Of a stretch of 6,736 nucleotides of DNA, positions 5,442 to 6,736 are shown one piece after another. Source of the DNA: Candidatus Arcticimaribacter sp. (GTDB lineage: Bacteria; Bacteroidota; Bacteroidia; Flavobacteriales; Flavobacteriaceae); assembly GCA_011526275.1 (NCBI GenBank), contig WTJP01000013.1, positions 1,439 through 8,174 of the forward strand, read 5' to 3'. Within the stretch, counting starts at the first letter, position 1. Every line of letters begins with the position of its first letter. Position numbers and translations under genes: made by a program. Below the pieces are notes generated by a model. That model searched no databases, was not told the DNA's origin, and saw nothing but the letters and a program-made list of their open reading frames with translations.

Positions 5442-6736
5442 ATGTTGTTAGAGGAAATCGCGAAACGACGCACCTTTGGAATCATTTCTCACCCCGATGC
5501 TGGGAAAACCACCTTGACGGAAAAACTTTTGTTGTTTGGTGGAGCCATACAAGAAGCCGGGGCGGTAAAGTCGAACAAAATAAAGAAAGGAGCGACCAGT
5601 GATTTTATGGAGATCGAGCGTCAACGGGGGATTTCGGTGGCTACCTCGGTCTTAGCATTCTATTACAAAGACAAGAAAATCAACATCCTCGACACCCCAG
5701 GGCACAAAGACTTTGCCGAGGACACCTTTAGAACCCTCACCGCTGTGGACAGTGTAATTGTGGTGATCGACGTTGCCAAAGGGGTGGAAGAACAAACCGA
5801 AAAATTGGTGGAGGTTTGCCGTATGCGCTCCATTCCCATGATTGTCTTTATCAACAAACTCGACCGAGAGGGAAAAGATGCCTTTGACCTGATGGATGAA
5901 GTAGAACAAAAACTGGGATTGCGTGTAACCCCCCTCACCTTCCCTATTGGAATGGGTTACGACTTTCAAGGCATTTATAATATTTGGGCCAAAAACGTAC
6001 AGCTCTTTTTGGAAGAAGACAAGCAACACAAAGGAACTGCCGTGGCATATGACGAGCTAACCGACCCTGCCCTAGCGCAAGCCATTGGACAAAAAGCCTT
6101 GGACCAACTCAACGAAGAATTGGAATTGGTTGAAGGAGTATACCCCGAATTCGATCAAACCGAATACCTCGATGGAAAACTGCAACCCGTATTTTTTGGT
6201 TCCGCCCTCAATAATTTTGGTGTTCAAGAGTTGCTCGATTGCTTTATCGATATCGCTCCAGCCCCTCTAATTAAAAAAGCAGAAGAACGGGAGATTGACC
6301 CCACCGAAAAAAACTTTAGTGGTTTTGTCTTTAAAATTCACGCCAACATGGACCCCAACCACCGCGATCGTTTGGCTTTTATAAAAATCGTATCGGGTAC
6401 TTTTGAGCGCAACAAACCCTATTTGCATGTGCGCAACAACAAAAAACTTAAATTTTCTAGTCCCAACGCCTTCTTTGCTGAAAAGAAAGAGATCGTGGAC
6501 ATCTCCTACCCTGGCGATATCGTTGGACTGCACGACACGGGGAACTTTAAAATTGGGGATTCCCTCACTTCGGGGGAGCAAATCAACTTTAAAGGCATCC
6601 CGAGCTTCTCGCCCGAGCATTTCCGCTACATTAACAATGCCGACCCCATGAAGGCCAAACAACTCAACAAAGGCATCGATCAGTTGATGGACGAAGGGGT
6701 AGCCCAGTTGTTTACCCTTTCCCTCAACAATCGAAA
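5442..6736 (+). CDS. prfC: Peptide chain release factor 3 (3' partial)
   Basis: RF3 is a translational GTPase that removes RF1 or RF2 from the ribosome after peptide release. The frame is open from ATG at 5442 to the right edge, giving 431 complete codons. E. coli RF3 has 529 residues, so about 100 C-terminal residues are missing because the window ends, not because the gene is broken. All early GTPase motifs are present: G1 'SHPDAGKTT' (16-24), the switch segment 'EIERQRGIS' (57-65), G3 'DTPGH' (84-88) and G4 'NKLD' (138-141). The 'RQRGIS' and 'AEDTFRTLTAVDS' strings separate RF3 from EF-G and LepA. Domain 2 features include 'GFVFKIHANMDPNHRDR' and 'FSPEHFRYI'. The first codons after ATG ('LLEEIAKRRTFGI') match the usual RF3 start. 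It is divergent from idi. Confidence 0.96.
   Translation, partial: MLLEEIAKRRTFGIISHPDAGKTTLTEKLLLFGGAIQEAGAVKSNKIKKGATSDFMEIERQRGISVATSVLAFYYKDKKINILDTPGHKDFAEDTFRTLTAVDSVIVVIDVAKGVEEQTEKLVEVCRMRSIPMIVFINKLDREGKDAFDLMDEVEQKLGLRVTPLTFPIGMGYDFQGIYNIWAKNVQLFLEEDKQHKGTAVAYDELTDPALAQAIGQKALDQLNEELELVEGVYPEFDQTEYLDGKLQPVFFGSALNNFGVQELLDCFIDIAPAPLIKKAEEREIDPTEKNFSGFVFKIHANMDPNHRDRLAFIKIVSGTFERNKPYLHVRNNKKLKFSSPNAFFAEKKEIVDISYPGDIVGLHDTGNFKIGDSLTSGEQINFKGIPSFSPEHFRYINNADPMKAKQLNKGIDQLMDEGVAQLFTLSLNNR

Noticed and set aside
5652..6029. Minus-strand open frames opposite prfC, also at 6267-6662.
   Set aside because: The plus strand carries intact RF3 GTPase motifs over the same bases. The antisense frames show no recognisable domain or promoter.
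5442..6736. prfC as a truncated pseudogene.
   Set aside because: The frame is uninterrupted to the last base and is cut only by the window edge.

Overview
The window looks like chromosomal DNA from a marine-type Bacteroidota, most likely class Flavobacteriia. Four things point that way: the DUF5916 outer-membrane family with a CBM9-like front domain, a DUF4369 lipoprotein, a lipocalin-like secreted protein, and several TAnnTTTG promoter boxes close to start codons without Shine-Dalgarno sequences. There are seven protein genes plus the in-frame leader of one of them. There are no RNA genes, CRISPR arrays, insertion sequences or phage genes, and coding density is high. The genus cannot be named from the sequence alone.

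Layout. (1) 1-561, plus strand: the 3' end of a very acidic, lysine-free secreted protein with a lipocalin-like C-terminus, closed by a clear intrinsic terminator at 587-620. (2) 621-748: an intergenic region with a palindrome and a promoter-like box. (3) 749/782-2941 and 2947-3648, plus strand: a two-gene unit made of a DUF5916 outer-membrane beta-barrel protein and a DUF4369 envelope protein 5 bp downstream. (4) 3653-5345, minus strand: a tight four-gene unit read from right to left. It holds idi (isopentenyl-diphosphate isomerase), a 6-pyruvoyl/6-carboxy-tetrahydropterin synthase overlapping idi by 20 bp, a Bcp/PrxQ peroxiredoxin and a small helical protein. It ends tail to tail with the DUF4369 gene, with only 4 bp between the stop codons. 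(5) 5442-6736, plus strand: peptide chain release factor 3 (prfC), divergent from idi and cut by the right edge. Its frame stays open to the end of the window.

The plus-strand pair serves the cell envelope. The minus-strand unit mixes isoprenoid precursor balance, pterin chemistry and peroxide defence, so it looks like a co-transcribed housekeeping cluster rather than one pathway. prfC recycles class I release factors during translation termination.

I see no convincing undescribed system. The points most worth checking are the missing canonical start codon of the DUF5916 gene, whose signal peptide lies upstream of the first usable TTG; the lysine-free protein with a helical insertion in a lipocalin-like fold; the A8 run at the idi/PTPS overlap, where loss of one A would fuse the two proteins; the possibly leaderless idi transcript; and a DUF4369 protein that ends just where related proteins carry a thioredoxin domain.
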